64,000 nucleotides of DNA from Seminavis robusta. Its lineage: Eukaryota; Bacillariophyta; Bacillariophyceae; Naviculales; Naviculaceae. Of the stretch, positions 34,079-45,300 are shown piece after piece. The notes below the pieces were generated by a model. That model was not told the origin of the DNA, did no database searches, and saw only the letters and a list, made by a program, of their open reading frames with translations. Where the stretch lies: NCBI GenBank assembly GCA_903772945.1, contig CAICTM010000154.1:1-64000 (forward strand). The letters run 5' to 3'. The translations under genes and the position numbers were made by a program. Position 1 is the first letter of the stretch. Each line of letters begins with the position of its first letter.

Positions 34079-34426
34079 CTAAGCGTTATCAGGCTTGGGA
34101 ACTGGCTTGGGCATTTCTGCATCACAGCGGTGAATGGCGCGACCCACCCTACGAGGGTATCGAAGCCAGGGATACAAGCACCTGTTGATGCCATCCGCGC
34201 CGTCAATGCAAGCCTCACACGGTTGGATCAGGACCCAAATGATCGCGCAGATGATTGCCAAAGGCCATGCTACAATGAGCAGCAGCAAGAACCAACAGAG
34301 GGCGTAACAGTACCCTCCGGCAGAGACTTCGTTCCCTCCAGCTGCTTGACCTCGTTTTCTCCCTTGGCTCGAGCTTCGCCTCTGCTGTTCTTCATCATCG
34401 CTGTCGTAGTCGTTGTCTGAGGCCAT
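34079..34426 (-). CDS. Small one-span membrane protein with conserved Cys and aromatic tail
   Basis: The protein has 115 residues. The N-terminal 35 are acidic then basic (DNDYDSDDEEQQRR, QGRKRG). One long hydrophobic span covers residues 42-67 (YALCWFLLLLIVAWPLAIIC and onward). The tail after it has Cys at 70, 73 and 83 (QPCEACIDGADGINRC), then YPWLRYPRRVGRAI, and ends in a Pro/Lys segment. The polar, mixed ends and the well-placed span argue for a real gene. No family is recognised. The Cys residues next to the membrane could be palmitoylated; this is inference. It stands between two long non-coding stretches. Confidence 0.65.
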   Translation of the reverse strand: MASDNDYDSDDEEQQRRSSSQGRKRGQAAGGNEVSAGGYCYALCWFLLLLIVAWPLAIICAIIWVLIQPCEACIDGADGINRCLYPWLRYPRRVGRAIHRCDAEMPKPVPKPDNA

Positions 34427-35019
34427 CTTGATCCTTTCTGAGTTGACAGTTTAGTTGTCTTGTGTGTCTATTAGGTAGCAAGGTACTACAGAAAAATGAA
34501 GGAGTGCCGTGGTTTGGTCTTGTTGGCGCCAAGCGATCTTGTTTCAAGCGGAAGATGTGGAGGGAGGGTTGCCGCTGTCAACACTTCGGGTGACCTTGTT
34601 ATGACCAACAGCCAACATGTGTAAGCAGGCTGATGGCTTATTACTTACTTCAAGACAAAAGCCACAGCTAGCTAGACGCAGACTTGCCTGTCCAAGAAGG
34701 AACACAACGGCGGACCCGTCGATCGAAACGGCTATCTCCGTGGTTGGCGATTCCAACTAGCTACTAGGTCTAAGCATAATAATAATATGCATACATACCA
34801 TGCGCAGCCGTACCGGTATCGGTACAGCAGAAGCCAATTTTGTGGTCGGCGACAACTTCGTAGTTGGCGACATACAACCCCCAGTCACCACATAGCGCTA
34901 TGATACAACATGTTGAGATGGATGCCTGCCAACTGCCCAGCCAACTAGCGAGTAGCCAGCCAACTTTGTGGTTGGCAACAACCGTCCACATACGGTATGG
35001 AACGAAATAGCCAGCTAAA
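34427..35019. other. Divergent promoter region
   Basis: This region separates the small membrane protein (-) from the sulfotransferase (+). It holds GCTAGC and ACCGGTATCGGTACAG palindromes and three degenerate copies of TTTGTGGTYGGCRACAACT (near 34,839, 34,860 and 34,962). No gene is seen. Confidence 0.5.
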
Positions 35020-36351
35020 ATGAGACTCGCAGCGTTTCGGAGAAACCAAAACAGAAAGGATGTTACCAAGATGAGTTTGATCCGAAGATTTTTACTGGTA
35101 GTCCTTCCACAAGTGTTGGCACCCTTTGTCATGACGGTGCATCTTTTGGATGTTTGGCGGGCGCAGGCTCGCCTGTTGACTTCAGGCGATCAATATCAGC
35201 TCAATGCCGATGCCACTGCCACTATGATGAGTCAAAGTACTTCACCAGTCCACCTTTTACCCACAGAATCAACACAAGATGATGATCCGAATCACGCCAT
35301 AATCCCCCCGTTGGATCCTGGTTTTCCCTTGGAACCAAATCCCCGTCCTCCCTTTGAGTCGATCGTCCAGGGTTGGAACATTACAGGGGATTCCTCGTGG
35401 CTGTTGAATGTGGCCATTATTGGGTTTCCGAAGACGGGCACTTCCACGTTGATGAAGTATCTGCACAAGAGTCCCCAAGTGCATGTCTTTGATAAAGAAC
35501 GCTGTGAAATGGGATACAATCAACATGCACGTCTCATGGAGAGTTTGTACAAGGATATTCCTCCGGGTCCTACACTACGAGGAATCAAGTGTCCTCGAAA
35601 TTTGGAATCCCACGTGGCACTCCAGAATTATCAAACCTTTTTTCCAAAGACAGACTTTTTGGTAGGACTACGACATCCTGTGCTCTGGTTTGAATCCTTT
35701 TACAACTTTAGAGTCCACAATTATGCCCCGATGATGCCAGCACAATACCACACAGGATTATGTACAAGGGGACATCATGGAGTGTGTACCTTTCGAGGAA
35801 ACTTTCATTTGTTCCTCGCCAATCTGGGAAAAACCAATATTACATCCAATCCAGCAGAACGAGCACTGATTCCACGCCAATATCAAAGCCGGATTCAACC
35901 CATTCCCTTGCAAGGACGAATCTTTTTGTGGGATGTTTCACAACTCCAAACCGATCCAGAATTGCTGCAAAACAACAACAACCATTCATCCTTATCATTA
36001 CAACAACACAGCAATCTCCAATTCCGACAGGACTTGCAACAATTTCTTCGATTGGACCATCCACTTCCCGAAATGATCAAAATCAAACCGGGAATTCATC
36101 ATCCCAACAATCACACCGCCAAACAAGTGGCGGCAAAAAAAATTGATATTTGCCAACCACAATATCAATCTCTTCGCGATATACTCATGACACAGGGCAA
36201 GCTGGCAGCCACATGGATTCGAGAGTACTTTTTGGAGGCACCGGGAGTGTATGTGTCGCAAAAGGAGTACTTCTCTCAAGTCATTCTGAAACAATGGGAA
36301 CAAGATCCTTGTGAATTCCGACATGTGGATACACAACCCACTGCAACTTGA
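35020..36351 (+). CDS. Golgi-type sulfotransferase
   Basis: The protein has 443 residues and one exon. A short basic start and a hydrophobic span at 22-43 give a type II membrane protein, as expected for a Golgi sulfotransferase. IIGFPKTGTSTLMKYL (residues 133-147) is the 5'-phosphosulfate loop with Lys138. LVGLRHPVLWFESFYNFR (214-231) is the 3'-phosphate binding segment with Arg218 and Ser226. Together these define binding of PAPS. Between them are CEMGYNQHARL and GIKCPRNLESH. The C-terminal third carries His/Asn/Gln-rich inserts (about 305-325), a feature of this lineage. It is likely to sulfate a polysaccharide or glycoprotein of the cell wall or mucilage; the acceptor cannot be read from the sequence. 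Confidence 0.88.
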   Translation: MRLAAFRRNQNRKDVTKMSLIRRFLLVVLPQVLAPFVMTVHLLDVWRAQARLLTSGDQYQLNADATATMMSQSTSPVHLLPTESTQDDDPNHAIIPPLDPGFPLEPNPRPPFESIVQGWNITGDSSWLLNVAIIGFPKTGTSTLMKYLHKSPQVHVFDKERCEMGYNQHARLMESLYKDIPPGPTLRGIKCPRNLESHVALQNYQTFFPKTDFLVGLRHPVLWFESFYNFRVHNYAPMMPAQYHTGLCTRGHHGVCTFRGNFHLFLANLGKTNITSNPAERALIPRQYQSRIQPIPLQGRIFLWDVSQLQTDPELLQNNNNHSSLSLQQHSNLQFRQDLQQFLRLDHPLPEMIKIKPGIHHPNNHTAKQVAAKKIDICQPQYQSLRDILMTQGKLAATWIREYFLEAPGVYVSQKEYFSQVILKQWEQDPCEFRHVDTQPTAT

Positions 36352-36448
36352 CCAGTGGCCACAGGTGGTCTCCAGTACCAGACTGGCTGGCTAGCTAGAG
36401 TACTAATACGGGTACGATAGCCTTATCTAATCCGTACCGATAGTAACT

Positions 36449-36540
36449 TATTGCCCTCAACTACCAGCTAGCAAGCTGAGGGCCTTTGAACTTTATTGCC
36501 CTCAACTACCCTAGCAAGCTGAGGGCCTTTTGAAGTTTAT
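36449..36540. repeat. 46-base tandem pair
   Basis: Two copies begin TTATTGCCCTCAACTACC and contain TAGCAAGCTGAGGGCCTTT. They start at 36449 and about 36494. CCCTCA and TGAGGG inside each copy can pair, so each copy can form a hairpin. Confidence 0.85.
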
Positions 36541-36541
36541 C

Positions 36542-36542
<1 letters not shown>

Positions 36543-36583
<41 letters not shown>
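36543..36583. repeat. TG dinucleotide microsatellite
   Basis: About twenty uninterrupted TG units. Shorter TG-rich runs recur at about 36,770-36,830. Confidence 0.95.
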
Positions 36584-36584
<1 letters not shown>

Positions 36585-37036
36585 GCGTACATATGGTGCG
36601 GTTTCCCTTGCAAGGTTAAGGCTACCAGGTACACCGCGTACATATGGTGCGATTTCCCTTGCAAGTTAAGGCTACCAGGTACCGTGCTCTTCCAAAACCC
36701 TTCCTTGCTTCCTTGGCCTTTAGAAAAATGCAAGTTGAGGGCACTAGCCTCCGGCTGACTGTCCTCTTGTGTGTGTAGGTGTGTGTACGTTGAGTGCTGT
36801 GTGTGTGTGTGTTGTGTGTGTGTGTTGTCGCGTACATATGGTGCGGTTTCCCTTCCAAGGTTAAGGCTAGCTACGTACATATGGTGCTGTTTCCCTTGCA
36901 TACATATGGTGCTGTTTCCCTTGCAAGGTTAAGGCTACCGGTAGGGGGCAAACCAGAACCAGAACCCTTCCGTTCCTTGGCTTTTAGAAAAATGCAAGTT
37001 GAGGGCACTAGCCTCCGGCTGGCTGTCCTCTTGCTT
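36583..37036. repeat. Duplicated block of CGTACATATGGTGC units
   Basis: The unit CGTACATATGGTGC.GTTTCCCTTGCAAGGTTAAGGCTA occurs at least four times, at about 36585, 36636, 36830 and 36900, with a partial copy near 36873. Two of these are followed by the same TTTAGAAAAATGCAAG stretch and then GGGCACTAGCCTCCGGCTG. The whole block of unit plus tail plus TG repeat is thus duplicated. The apparent open frames in this stretch are by-products of the repeats. Confidence 0.85.
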
Positions 37037-37437
37037 TGTACCGGTACTAGTACCTGTACGTGCAGTGTCCAGTGCCCGTACCGGTACCAACTGTACAGTG
37101 AGTATGGTAGCACACTTTTCCCGAAGCGCCTCAAGGAAAACACAAGCTCGTCGCGACCCAAGCACCAGCAGCTACTTAAAACAAGAGGCCTCCGGTGGCG
37201 CCAACCACGGAAATAGAAATAGGAAGTGAAGTAAAGTAGCGTATAGTGAAGAAGAGAAGCTAATGACTAATGTTGAATATTGGTTAAGTCAGAATACTAA
37301 AAGGGGATATTCTGAACACAGGCGAGAAGACATTTATCAACGGGGAAAGTGGTTTGCCAGGAAAAGGACGAGGAGAGGCAAGCGAGCCACTGGTGAAGCC
37401 GCGAAGTAGGAAATAGGGACACAAGGGCAAAGGGGAG

Positions 37438-39285
37438 TCAGAAGTCAACACCGCGAAACCCGGCATAGTCACCTCCTTGCTCCTCCTGCGCGTTGAAAGT
37501 TGGAGCCTCACCGTCAGTGTTGTTGGGGGGGTTATTGTATGGTGCAAAGTGGGCTTGAACTTCAGGGATAAGACCTTGGGCGTAGTAAAAGGGGAGGACA
37601 AGAGGAGCACGTAGAACATCTCCAATCGAAGTAAACTGAGGATAGGAGTCAACAATGACATCCATGGTGTCGCGAATAGTAAGCCAGTGGGACAATGGCT
37701 GAGCAGCAGTCTCATCATGGGGGGTGAGATCAGCTCTGAAGTGTCCGCGCTCGGCATAGCGAAAGAGACGCTGGGTATTAGGGTGATTCCAGAAACGAAC
37801 CAAGGAGTCGACCCAAGCACGCCTGTTTTGAGGCGTGTTGGCGTTGGCTTGACCGGTGCTGTCGAGAATGAAAAGCAAGCATGTCGTTCGGCGACCATAG
37901 CCATTGCGAGACATCACCTCCAAGTGCTCATGAGGCTCCTGGGGATCACGCAAGTGCAAGATGTGATCCACATGAAGGACACGCTTAGCAAAGCCGAGGT
38001 TCTCGCGGAGATAATTCAAAACAGGATAGACGTAGGCACCAGAGTCTCCCTTCATAATCTTGCAGATCATATCGTTACTGCGGGTTTTGGAACAGATGAA
38101 CTGGACCCCACGCGCATAGCCGGCAGTGAACGTACCCGCGCGGGGTGGGCTTCCAATATCAGGTTTGCCTTTCTGCAACAGAAACTGCGGAATAGCAGCA
38201 TTTGCAGGATGAACAGGAGCAGGAATCGGTCCCGCAACAGCCGCAGATGGACCTTGCCCAACTGGTGCAGCAACTGCAGCAATGCCGCCACGAAGAGAAG
38301 CAGCTGCAGGGATATTTGCAGGACCGGTGGGGAAAGTAGGGCGGGACGCTCCAGTAGCATTGGCAACAGAAGCAGGAAGCACAGAAGAAGCCTTGGACCC
38401 TTTTTTACGAGAAGAAGTCGGCTGAGTCTGAATGGACGAATCCGACTTGCTGTGGTGCTGCTTAGTGCGCTTGTTGCTGGGCGCAGACTGGTCTTTGTTT
38501 TGGTCTGGTAAAAAAGGGAAACAGGCAAGAGAAATAGAAGAAGGAATAAGAGACAAAAAGATGCATAGTGGAAAACATGTATGAATCTAATAGAAGTTGA
38601 CATGGTAATGCAAGGATCCTTTGTTATGGATTTCAACAGCAGCAAGGAATGGAAGCACTGTACCTGAATTAGTGGAAGCTGAGTTGGAAGAAGCATCATC
38701 AATGCTGGACAAGGTCTGTTCATCAGAATGATTAGAATCGGTCTTGGATTGGCCGGAACGATTGGCGTTAGACGAAGAACGGGGCTTGTGGGTTATGCCC
38801 GAACGCTTGCTGGTCTTGCGAGAAGATCTTTTCTGTTTTTTCTTCTTCTTGTTTCTTTTGCTGCGTTTTTTGTTAGGAGGAGTGTCGGTGCTAGAGCTGG
38901 AGGAAGAGTCGCTTGCAGAAGAAGAGAACAAGGCTGGTTTAGGCTTGCGGTCTTTGACATTCGCATCGGCAACAGAAGAGACGGGTGGGGCCGGAGGAGG
39001 CTTCTTAGCAGCACCAAAAGGAAGAGAAGGTTTAGCAGCCGAGATTTTTAGTTCCAAAGTATCTTTGCGGTACTGAGAGCGACAAGTCCTGGAGGGACGA
39101 GTATCAACGATGGCAGGAACAGTGGCTTCAGCAAGATTGGTGTTTGTAGCAGCAACAGGAGTCTTGTTAGTTTTGGCTTCGTTGAGCTGCTTGTCGGAAG
39201 TTTCTGTATCGGAAGAAGGGTTAGCAACTTGCTTGGGAGGCGGATTGGTAACAGGATTGTCTTCGTCATTAGGAGCAGAAGCCAT
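37438..39285 (-). CDS. Unknown two-exon gene of the element-rich region (562 residues)
   Basis: The exons are 39285-38664 and 38504-37438. The 159-base intron has donor CAG/GTACAG and acceptor TTTTTTACCAG, and phases match exactly. Exon 1 is polar: Pro/Thr/Asn-rich, then a long basic stretch (KKRSKRNKKKKKQKRSSRK) that would serve as a nuclear signal or bind nucleic acid, then Ser/Asn-rich. Exon 2 has an Ala/Pro-rich linker and then a compact domain of about 220 residues (AGYARGVQFICSKTRSNDMI, VLHVDHILHLRDPQEPHEHL, RRAWVDSLVRFWNHPNT, LPFYYAQGLIPEVQAHF). I do not recognise the domain. A copy of its last exon part lies at 50974-51143. It may be a cargo or accessory gene of the Helitron-like element, or of a separate element. 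Confidence 0.7.
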
Positions 39286-40910
39286 GGTGGAAGGCAATGA
39301 TGTTGAAGGACTAGAAAGAGTCGAGAAGGAAGAACTTGGTTAGTTTGTTGTGATAGGCAGAAAATGTAAATTGTGAGACAGAAGGAAAAGTGGGAGAATT
39401 TTTTAGGGTATGGAATTTATCTATGAAAGCAACTGAATACCAGGTTGAGGCACGGGAGAGTATTTGTTTTGGATCATCGAGGCACGAGTTGATGCTATAA
39501 CTGGACACTTTGAAGATGGCTATGACACTGTTGAAGAATCGAAGACTAAGGCTGTAGATCACTGGTTGGTTACTGTATATAAATTGGTTGGTTGGAAGAG
39601 AAATGGCTATTGAATCTCTGCTGTAGATGGAAAGAAGAGAAGTAGATTTGGATCCTCGATGAAGAAGATTTTGTTGTGGCCATTGAGGGAATGGAAGAAG
39701 TAGCCTTAACCCTATTGTGGAAAGTGTGAAGAATGAGGGACTTGACTCTGGACCCCCGAGGCACAAGGTGTCATTGGAACTGAAGATTCCAATGACACTG
39801 TGGAAGAGGAGATGATGAAGACTGTAGATTCATAGATAATGCAGATCTTGATTTGGAGATGACTGGTTGGACTGGTAGTGTTACAGGGCAAAGGAAAGAA
39901 GTGACCGAAAGTGTAGGAGTGGTGTGTGTTGAAGAATTGAGGGACCGGTAGCCTGCTCTCTGTACATTCATGAAACAGCAATTGAAAGGGGGATTGAGGT
40001 GGCATGAAAGTAGATTGAAAGTTGATTGTGGACTGTGCATGGTGGTGAAGTAGTCTTTGAAATGATCACTGGAGAAAGGGTAAAGAGATCCCGAGCCATG
40101 ACACTGTAGCAAACTGGCAATGGAATAGAATTGTTGGTTGAGCATGCTGTGATGTCTTGACCACCGGTGTTGAAGCAGTCTTTTGGAAAGACTTCTTGGG
40201 CAATGGTAAAGGAGGTGAAGAGGATCCTGGAAACTGTACTAGGGAGACCAAAGAATGTTGGAGTAGATAGGCCTTTTGATGTCTCGAGCAAGGGTCATTG
40301 TAGTAACCGGCAATGGAATACTAGAACTGTCGAGCATGCATTGACAGTGATATCTTGATGACTGGTGGTGTTGATACTTCATGGGCAATGGTAAAAGAAA
40401 TGAAGAGGACCCTGGAAACAGCCACTAACATTGTAGTAAATTGGCTTTTTGATGTCCTGAGCATTGCTGACCGGTGGTGCTGAGACTTCTTGGGCAAGGG
40501 TAAAGGAGTTGAAAAGGACCCTGGAAACTGTACCAGGGAGACCAAAGAATGTTGGTGTAGATTGGCTTTATGATGTCCCGAGCCACCAACATTGTAGTAA
40601 ATTGGTTTTTTGATGTCCCGAGCAATGACACTGTAGTGAACTGGCAATGAAATAGAACAAGTTTTGGCTGGGAATGCTGTGATGTCTTGACCGCTGGTGT
40701 TGAAGCAGTCTTTGGAAAGACTTCTTGGGCAATGGTAAAGGAGGTGAAGAGAATTCTGGAAACTGTAGGGAGACCAAAGAATGTTGGTGTAGATTGTTGG
40801 CTTTTGATGTCTCGACCAATGGATCCTTGATACTGTAGGTAAGCAGTGCTGTAGTAGCTGTTGAAAAATGAACCTCCGACTGATGGAGGTGAAGCTGTGA
40901 GTGGAGGTAC
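39286..40910. repeat. Degenerate tandem repeats between divergent genes
   Basis: This stretch separates the 562-residue gene (-) from the 286-residue frame (+). Between about 40,080 and 40,830 a unit of 140-200 bases recurs roughly four times. Its marks are GACTTCTTGGGCAATGGTAAA, CCTGGAAACTGTA, GGGAGACCAAAGAATGTTGG and TTTTGATGTC. A looser unit marked by CGAGGCAC and CAATGACACTGT-type pieces lies at about 39,470-39,980. The plus strand is rich in A and G. Both promoters must lie within these repeats. Minus-strand open frames here are shadows of the repeats. Confidence 0.75.
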
Positions 40911-41771
40911 ATGAATAGGGGCGCAGTCGATCTCATTTCCCGAGAGCAAGAAGCCATGAACATTCCAGTCAATGGGGTAGACGGAGGCAGACCCAGCAAT
41001 AGAGAGCTGTTGGTAGAAAAGTTGAGAATCAGGAGGCTGATGTTGGATTGTGTTAAGAGGATCCAGTTGGAGAGGGAATATGTTGTAGCCGCAGGAGCAG
41101 CGCCTTTGAGTTGGTACTTGATCGACCAAAGAGAAGCAGAGGGACAGAGGCTTGCGGAGATGCCTGATCCAGGGCTGTGGAACAAAGTGAATATATTTGT
41201 GTGTCGCACACCGGGACGAACAGTTAACTCATTCGGTCAATTCATTGGAGATTTTATTGGAAAGGCAATCAGTCGTGGCTATTTTATCGAAGAGTTGAAG
41301 CATGTGCATCAGCGAAAACAGTATCGTATGGGTAATGATGAACAGACAGTGAAGACACAGATGAAAATCTATGGGTTGCACTCACCATTGGAATTCATCC
41401 AGTGTCCAGGAGGAATGTACATTGATGATGTGCTGGCCACCTTTGAGTTGGACGTGAGTAGAGTGATGTATGAGTTTTACTCGGACACTTTGTCGACATT
41501 GTACGATGATGCCATAGAAAGCAGCATTACAACACTTCATCCGTCAATCTGGACAACTGCAAGAAAGGATGTGGTGAGCAATTCAGAGAAGAGGAAACTT
41601 TTGTCGGCTTTGAGGAGGATGAGCAAATACGAGTCATTTGGATTTTATGTCCATAATGCCGCAATTGCCCGTGAAGTTATCCAGCAGTGTTTCGACAGAG
41701 CCAACAGGGTGGAGGAAGAGGGAGTTGGAGTTCTTACCATACCTGAAGTATCTGAAGATGAAGACATGTAA
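40911..41771 (+). CDS. Unknown 286-residue frame upstream of the Rep/helicase
   Basis: No family is recognised. The N-terminal part is charged and helical (SNRELLVEKLRIRRLMLDCV). The middle contains NSFGQFIGDFIGKAISRGYF, MKIYGLHSPLEFIQCPGGMY and DDVLATFELDVSRVMYEF. The end is acidic (VSEDEDM). It has no membrane span. It shares strand and A/G-rich composition with the Rep/helicase 0.6 kb downstream. A splice donor (ACAT/GTAAGG at 41768) overlaps its stop codon, and acceptors in the right phase precede the Rep frame (after TTTATAG at 42318 or after AACAG at 42333). It may therefore be the first exon of the Rep protein rather than a separate gene. Confidence 0.6.
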   Translation: MNRGAVDLISREQEAMNIPVNGVDGGRPSNRELLVEKLRIRRLMLDCVKRIQLEREYVVAAGAAPLSWYLIDQREAEGQRLAEMPDPGLWNKVNIFVCRTPGRTVNSFGQFIGDFIGKAISRGYFIEELKHVHQRKQYRMGNDEQTVKTQMKIYGLHSPLEFIQCPGGMYIDDVLATFELDVSRVMYEFYSDTLSTLYDDAIESSITTLHPSIWTTARKDVVSNSEKRKLLSALRRMSKYESFGFYVHNAAIAREVIQQCFDRANRVEEEGVGVLTIPEVSEDEDM

Positions 41772-42385
41772 GGCTGAAATGTTGAGGTGGAATAGAGTAA
41801 TCTTTGGATCGGAGATTGCAAAGACTTGGAGGATTGAAGAAACAAAATGTATGAGAGTAGTAGTATGAAATAATAAGAAGTCGAATAAGAAGTAGAACTT
41901 ACCGAACGTGGCAGCGTGATTGCTTTGAAGGGGTTTGGTCAGGGATGCTGGGGACTTGGACGTGACTGAGTGACAGATTGAATCGGAGCTCACTACAACC
42001 AGGAGGGCGGTGTGGAACTGATGGAGAATGATGAAGAGCTACTGGATGAATCACTAGTGAGATCATACACAACCAGTAAGATGCGCAGCGGTGGCAAGAA
42101 ACACTAAGCGGTTAGATCCAGTGACATGACATGCACCCAGTAAAGAGCGAGATGGTTGATGGTCGGGAGGCCTTTTTGAAACGGTTTGCTTACCTGGTAA
42201 GGACAGCACAGTTGGAGTTGAAAGTTGATAGCAGGGACTTTTTATTGTGCTTTGCTTGTTGTAGCAGTCCTGACACCATAAAATACTTGCAGCGGCGAAG
42301 TCCGTAACTTGTTTATAGTAGGAAGGAGAACAGCATTGAAGGAACTTGTGTACAGATTGTTGAATTGACTTCATCTGGGATTAGC
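41772..42385. other. Spacer between the 286-residue frame and Rep
   Basis: The spacer holds no gene. It is either the promoter and leader of the Rep gene or a 551-base intron (41768-42318) joining the two frames. The Rep frame is open from 42308, which lies upstream of its first ATG at 42386, and this favours the intron model somewhat. Confidence 0.5.
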
Positions 42386-45300
42386 ATGGTGAGAACAAAA
42401 GTAACCATTAGTGTGGAAGATAGAAAGAAGCGGAGAAATGAAAGACGAAGGGAAGCACGCCGAAAATGGAAGGAAGCACGCAAAAATTGGGAGGAAGCAC
42501 GGCAAAATTGGATGGAAGCTGAACCCACAAAGCACAAAGATGTTGTGGAAGAGAGTATAGAACATAGGAAGAATCGGAGAAATGAACAACGGAGGGAGGC
42601 ATACCGAAGATGGAAGGAAGCCGACCCGACCAATCACCAAGAGGTTCTGGAAAAGAGAAGAATTGAAAGGAAAGAAGAGGCCCAAGAAATCGCAGCCAGC
42701 CTTCTGCACCACATGTATTGCAGCAACTTCAATTTGACACCGGAGGAACTGAAGAGTGCTCTTCATGACTTTTCTTCTGAAGCGGAACCAAATAAGGGAC
42801 AAGGTTTTCTGAAGAAAGAAGATCGAGAAGCCCAATATTTCATGGACAGACTGCAGAACCCAATGAAGGCTGTTCTGATGTTCTACCTGAACTCAGGATA
42901 TTTTCGATTTGAGCAGTACAGAGACTACACTCAGGCAGATGATGGATCACCAATTGATCTCGATGTAGTATCAGGGGACATACAGGCAGAAAGACAGTCA
43001 ATGGAAGAACTGGACAACATGGTGGAGTCCTTCTTCAAATGTCACTCATATACACATTTCGCAGTGGCTGCATGCGGTTCATGTGGGGTGAAGAAAATAG
43101 AGGAGCCAACAGCAGAAGATACTGGAGTGGGAGAATTCGTGGTCTGTAACTTGGACCTTCCTGAAATGTCAATTCTCCAGTATAGTACAGAAGAGAAACA
43201 AAAGTTGCAGAAGCAGATGGCAGATCCGAAAAGCCGTGTCACTGTGCCAGTGAACGAAAGGTGGGATGTGGAGACTTTGGAGGTTTGGAAAACTCGATCG
43301 TTTTATGAAGAGACGAGGCCGGATGGGAATGTTGTATTTTGGCATCTTCACGGGGAGCTTGTGAGGGATCTTGGAACTGGAAAGAAAAGCACAAAGCTAT
43401 GTCCTCGATGTTGGAAGGCAATCAAAAGTGGGAAAACCCCGCGATTGTCTATTGCGGCAGGAATTGACTTTGGGCTCTCGAGTCGCCTGAACCTTGAAGC
43501 CCCTAACTTGCATGAGCAGCTCATCCTTGCAAGAACAAGGTTGTTTTTTGCAATGGTGAAAGTATCGTCGAATATGTACGGACAAGTGAATGCCAATACA
43601 GCTCTGAAGCGTCGATGCCATGCTGTACTGTTTCCACACGACGCCCCAGACGGAGCGGCCTACATGTTTGAGTCGAAGTTGTTCGAAACTGGCGGAATGC
43701 TGAACAAGGCAGAACTGCACAAGTTGCTGCATATGTATATGGTAGATCCGAATGGGCGGCCAGATTCAATTGCAAGAGAAGTGTATGAAACAGTGAATTT
43801 GTTAGCACGTCCATATGTCATTGCACAGTGGCTCATTGTATTGAAGTATACTCACTGCCAGTACAGTGACCTTGACGTGTCTTCACTGCAAGACACGGTT
43901 GATGCAGTAATTTTGGAGTTGAATGAGGGAATAATGAAGGGTGCGGTTCCAATTGTTGGAGGGCAGGCTGTAGCCCATGAACAGAATCTGGGATCCGATG
44001 TAGCACAGTGCACCACACAAGAGGTGTTTGATGCAGGAGAATCATCGAAACGGGAACAGAATGGAACAGAGGCGGCAACAGTCCGTGGTCGCTCGAATGA
44101 CATTCAATTTTCTTTTGTAGCCAGAGACCCCGTATCATTCTTCGCACAAGATAGAGATGACATCCGACTGAAGCCTTTGGAGAGGCTCCTGAATCTGGGG
44201 AATTGTCCCAAAAATACAGACCCCAGAGGAGGTACAGCAGAAGAGGAAGGAGCAGTTGATGATGGACTGAGTTTTCATGGGGAAGACGTCGATGAATATC
44301 TGCTGCGCTTTCCTCCAGCAATGGAAAACACAACCCGCCGGTCAGATGACATCTTGTCAGACTTTGCCACAGATGATGTTGGAATTAGCACAAGCTTTCC
44401 ACATATTTTCATGCTAGGAGTAGCGTACAAAAAAGCTCCAGGGCGACTGTCTCATGATGAAAGGAACCATTTGCTGAATCAGTTTCACAATATGCCCAGC
44501 AGAGACAGGAGGCTGCAAGGATATCTGTTCGATTTAATGATGAAAAGCAAAGTTTTCGATGGAGTAAAAGGACATGTCAACAATAGCAGACGTGCAATTG
44601 ACACTGTACGGAAACTGCTTCATGACAAGAAAGACAGAAGCGACTTGAAATCAGCAATCCAATTTCCTTATACGAAGAGGGCGAAAGAGATTCTGAATAA
44701 GTACTTACCCCATTTCAAGTTTGCCAGCAAAAATATTTCGTACGGTGCCTTGGAAGGTTCGGGGCTGAAGTTGAGAATGGTCGGTTGCAGCAACAGATAC
44801 ATTGCCCCAACCTGTTTTCTGACACTGAGTCCAGAGTGCCTTGGAAACCCAAGAGCAATCAGATTGGCGTATGGAATGAGAAACAATTATGAATTCCCGG
44901 CGCAGTTTGAGAGTGGATGCAAGTTTGGAAGGAATGGGGAAGAGTTTCTGAACTCTTTCTTGGAAGATTCCAGCATTCTTTCTGAAGGCACAATCACTTT
45001 ACCTCGTGCTGTACGAAGCGAGCTTGCGACGGAGAATCCAGTAGCTTCGGTTCAAGAGCATAGAGCCCTGCTGTATCACATTTTGAATATATTGTTGAAG
45101 CTGCCAATTGAGCATGAAGGGTATTATGGCTCCATGGAAGGCTTATCTAAGAGAAGAACGCGGTACTATAAGCAGCGCAAAGGTATCTTTGGGTACTCCT
45201 TGGGGGCTTGTGGGGTAACAGAAGCCCATCAAAAGGGCACTCTGCACTGGCACATAACACTGTTTGCTGGTCTGTCTCCATATGTGCTGCAAAGATTTGC

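Larger units (their letters stand above)
36352..37437. other. Repeat-filled stretch before the element-rich right half
   Basis: No gene is supported. The stretch contains a 46-base tandem pair, a long TG microsatellite, and a duplicated block of about 250 bases. It ends near the 3' end of the 562-residue minus-strand gene. Confidence 0.6.

Noticed and set aside
35020-36351. The sulfotransferase as cargo of the mobile region
   Set aside because: It has normal host-like layout and codon character and is separated from the element genes by microsatellites; no repeat links it to them.
36506-36901. Minus-strand frame rich in His and Thr
   Set aside because: It is the translation of TG microsatellites and the CATATG repeat units.
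39311-41209. Several long minus-strand frames (up to 234 codons)
   Set aside because: They are created by the degenerate repeat units and by the antisense strand of the 286-residue frame; neighbouring frames show the same repeats.
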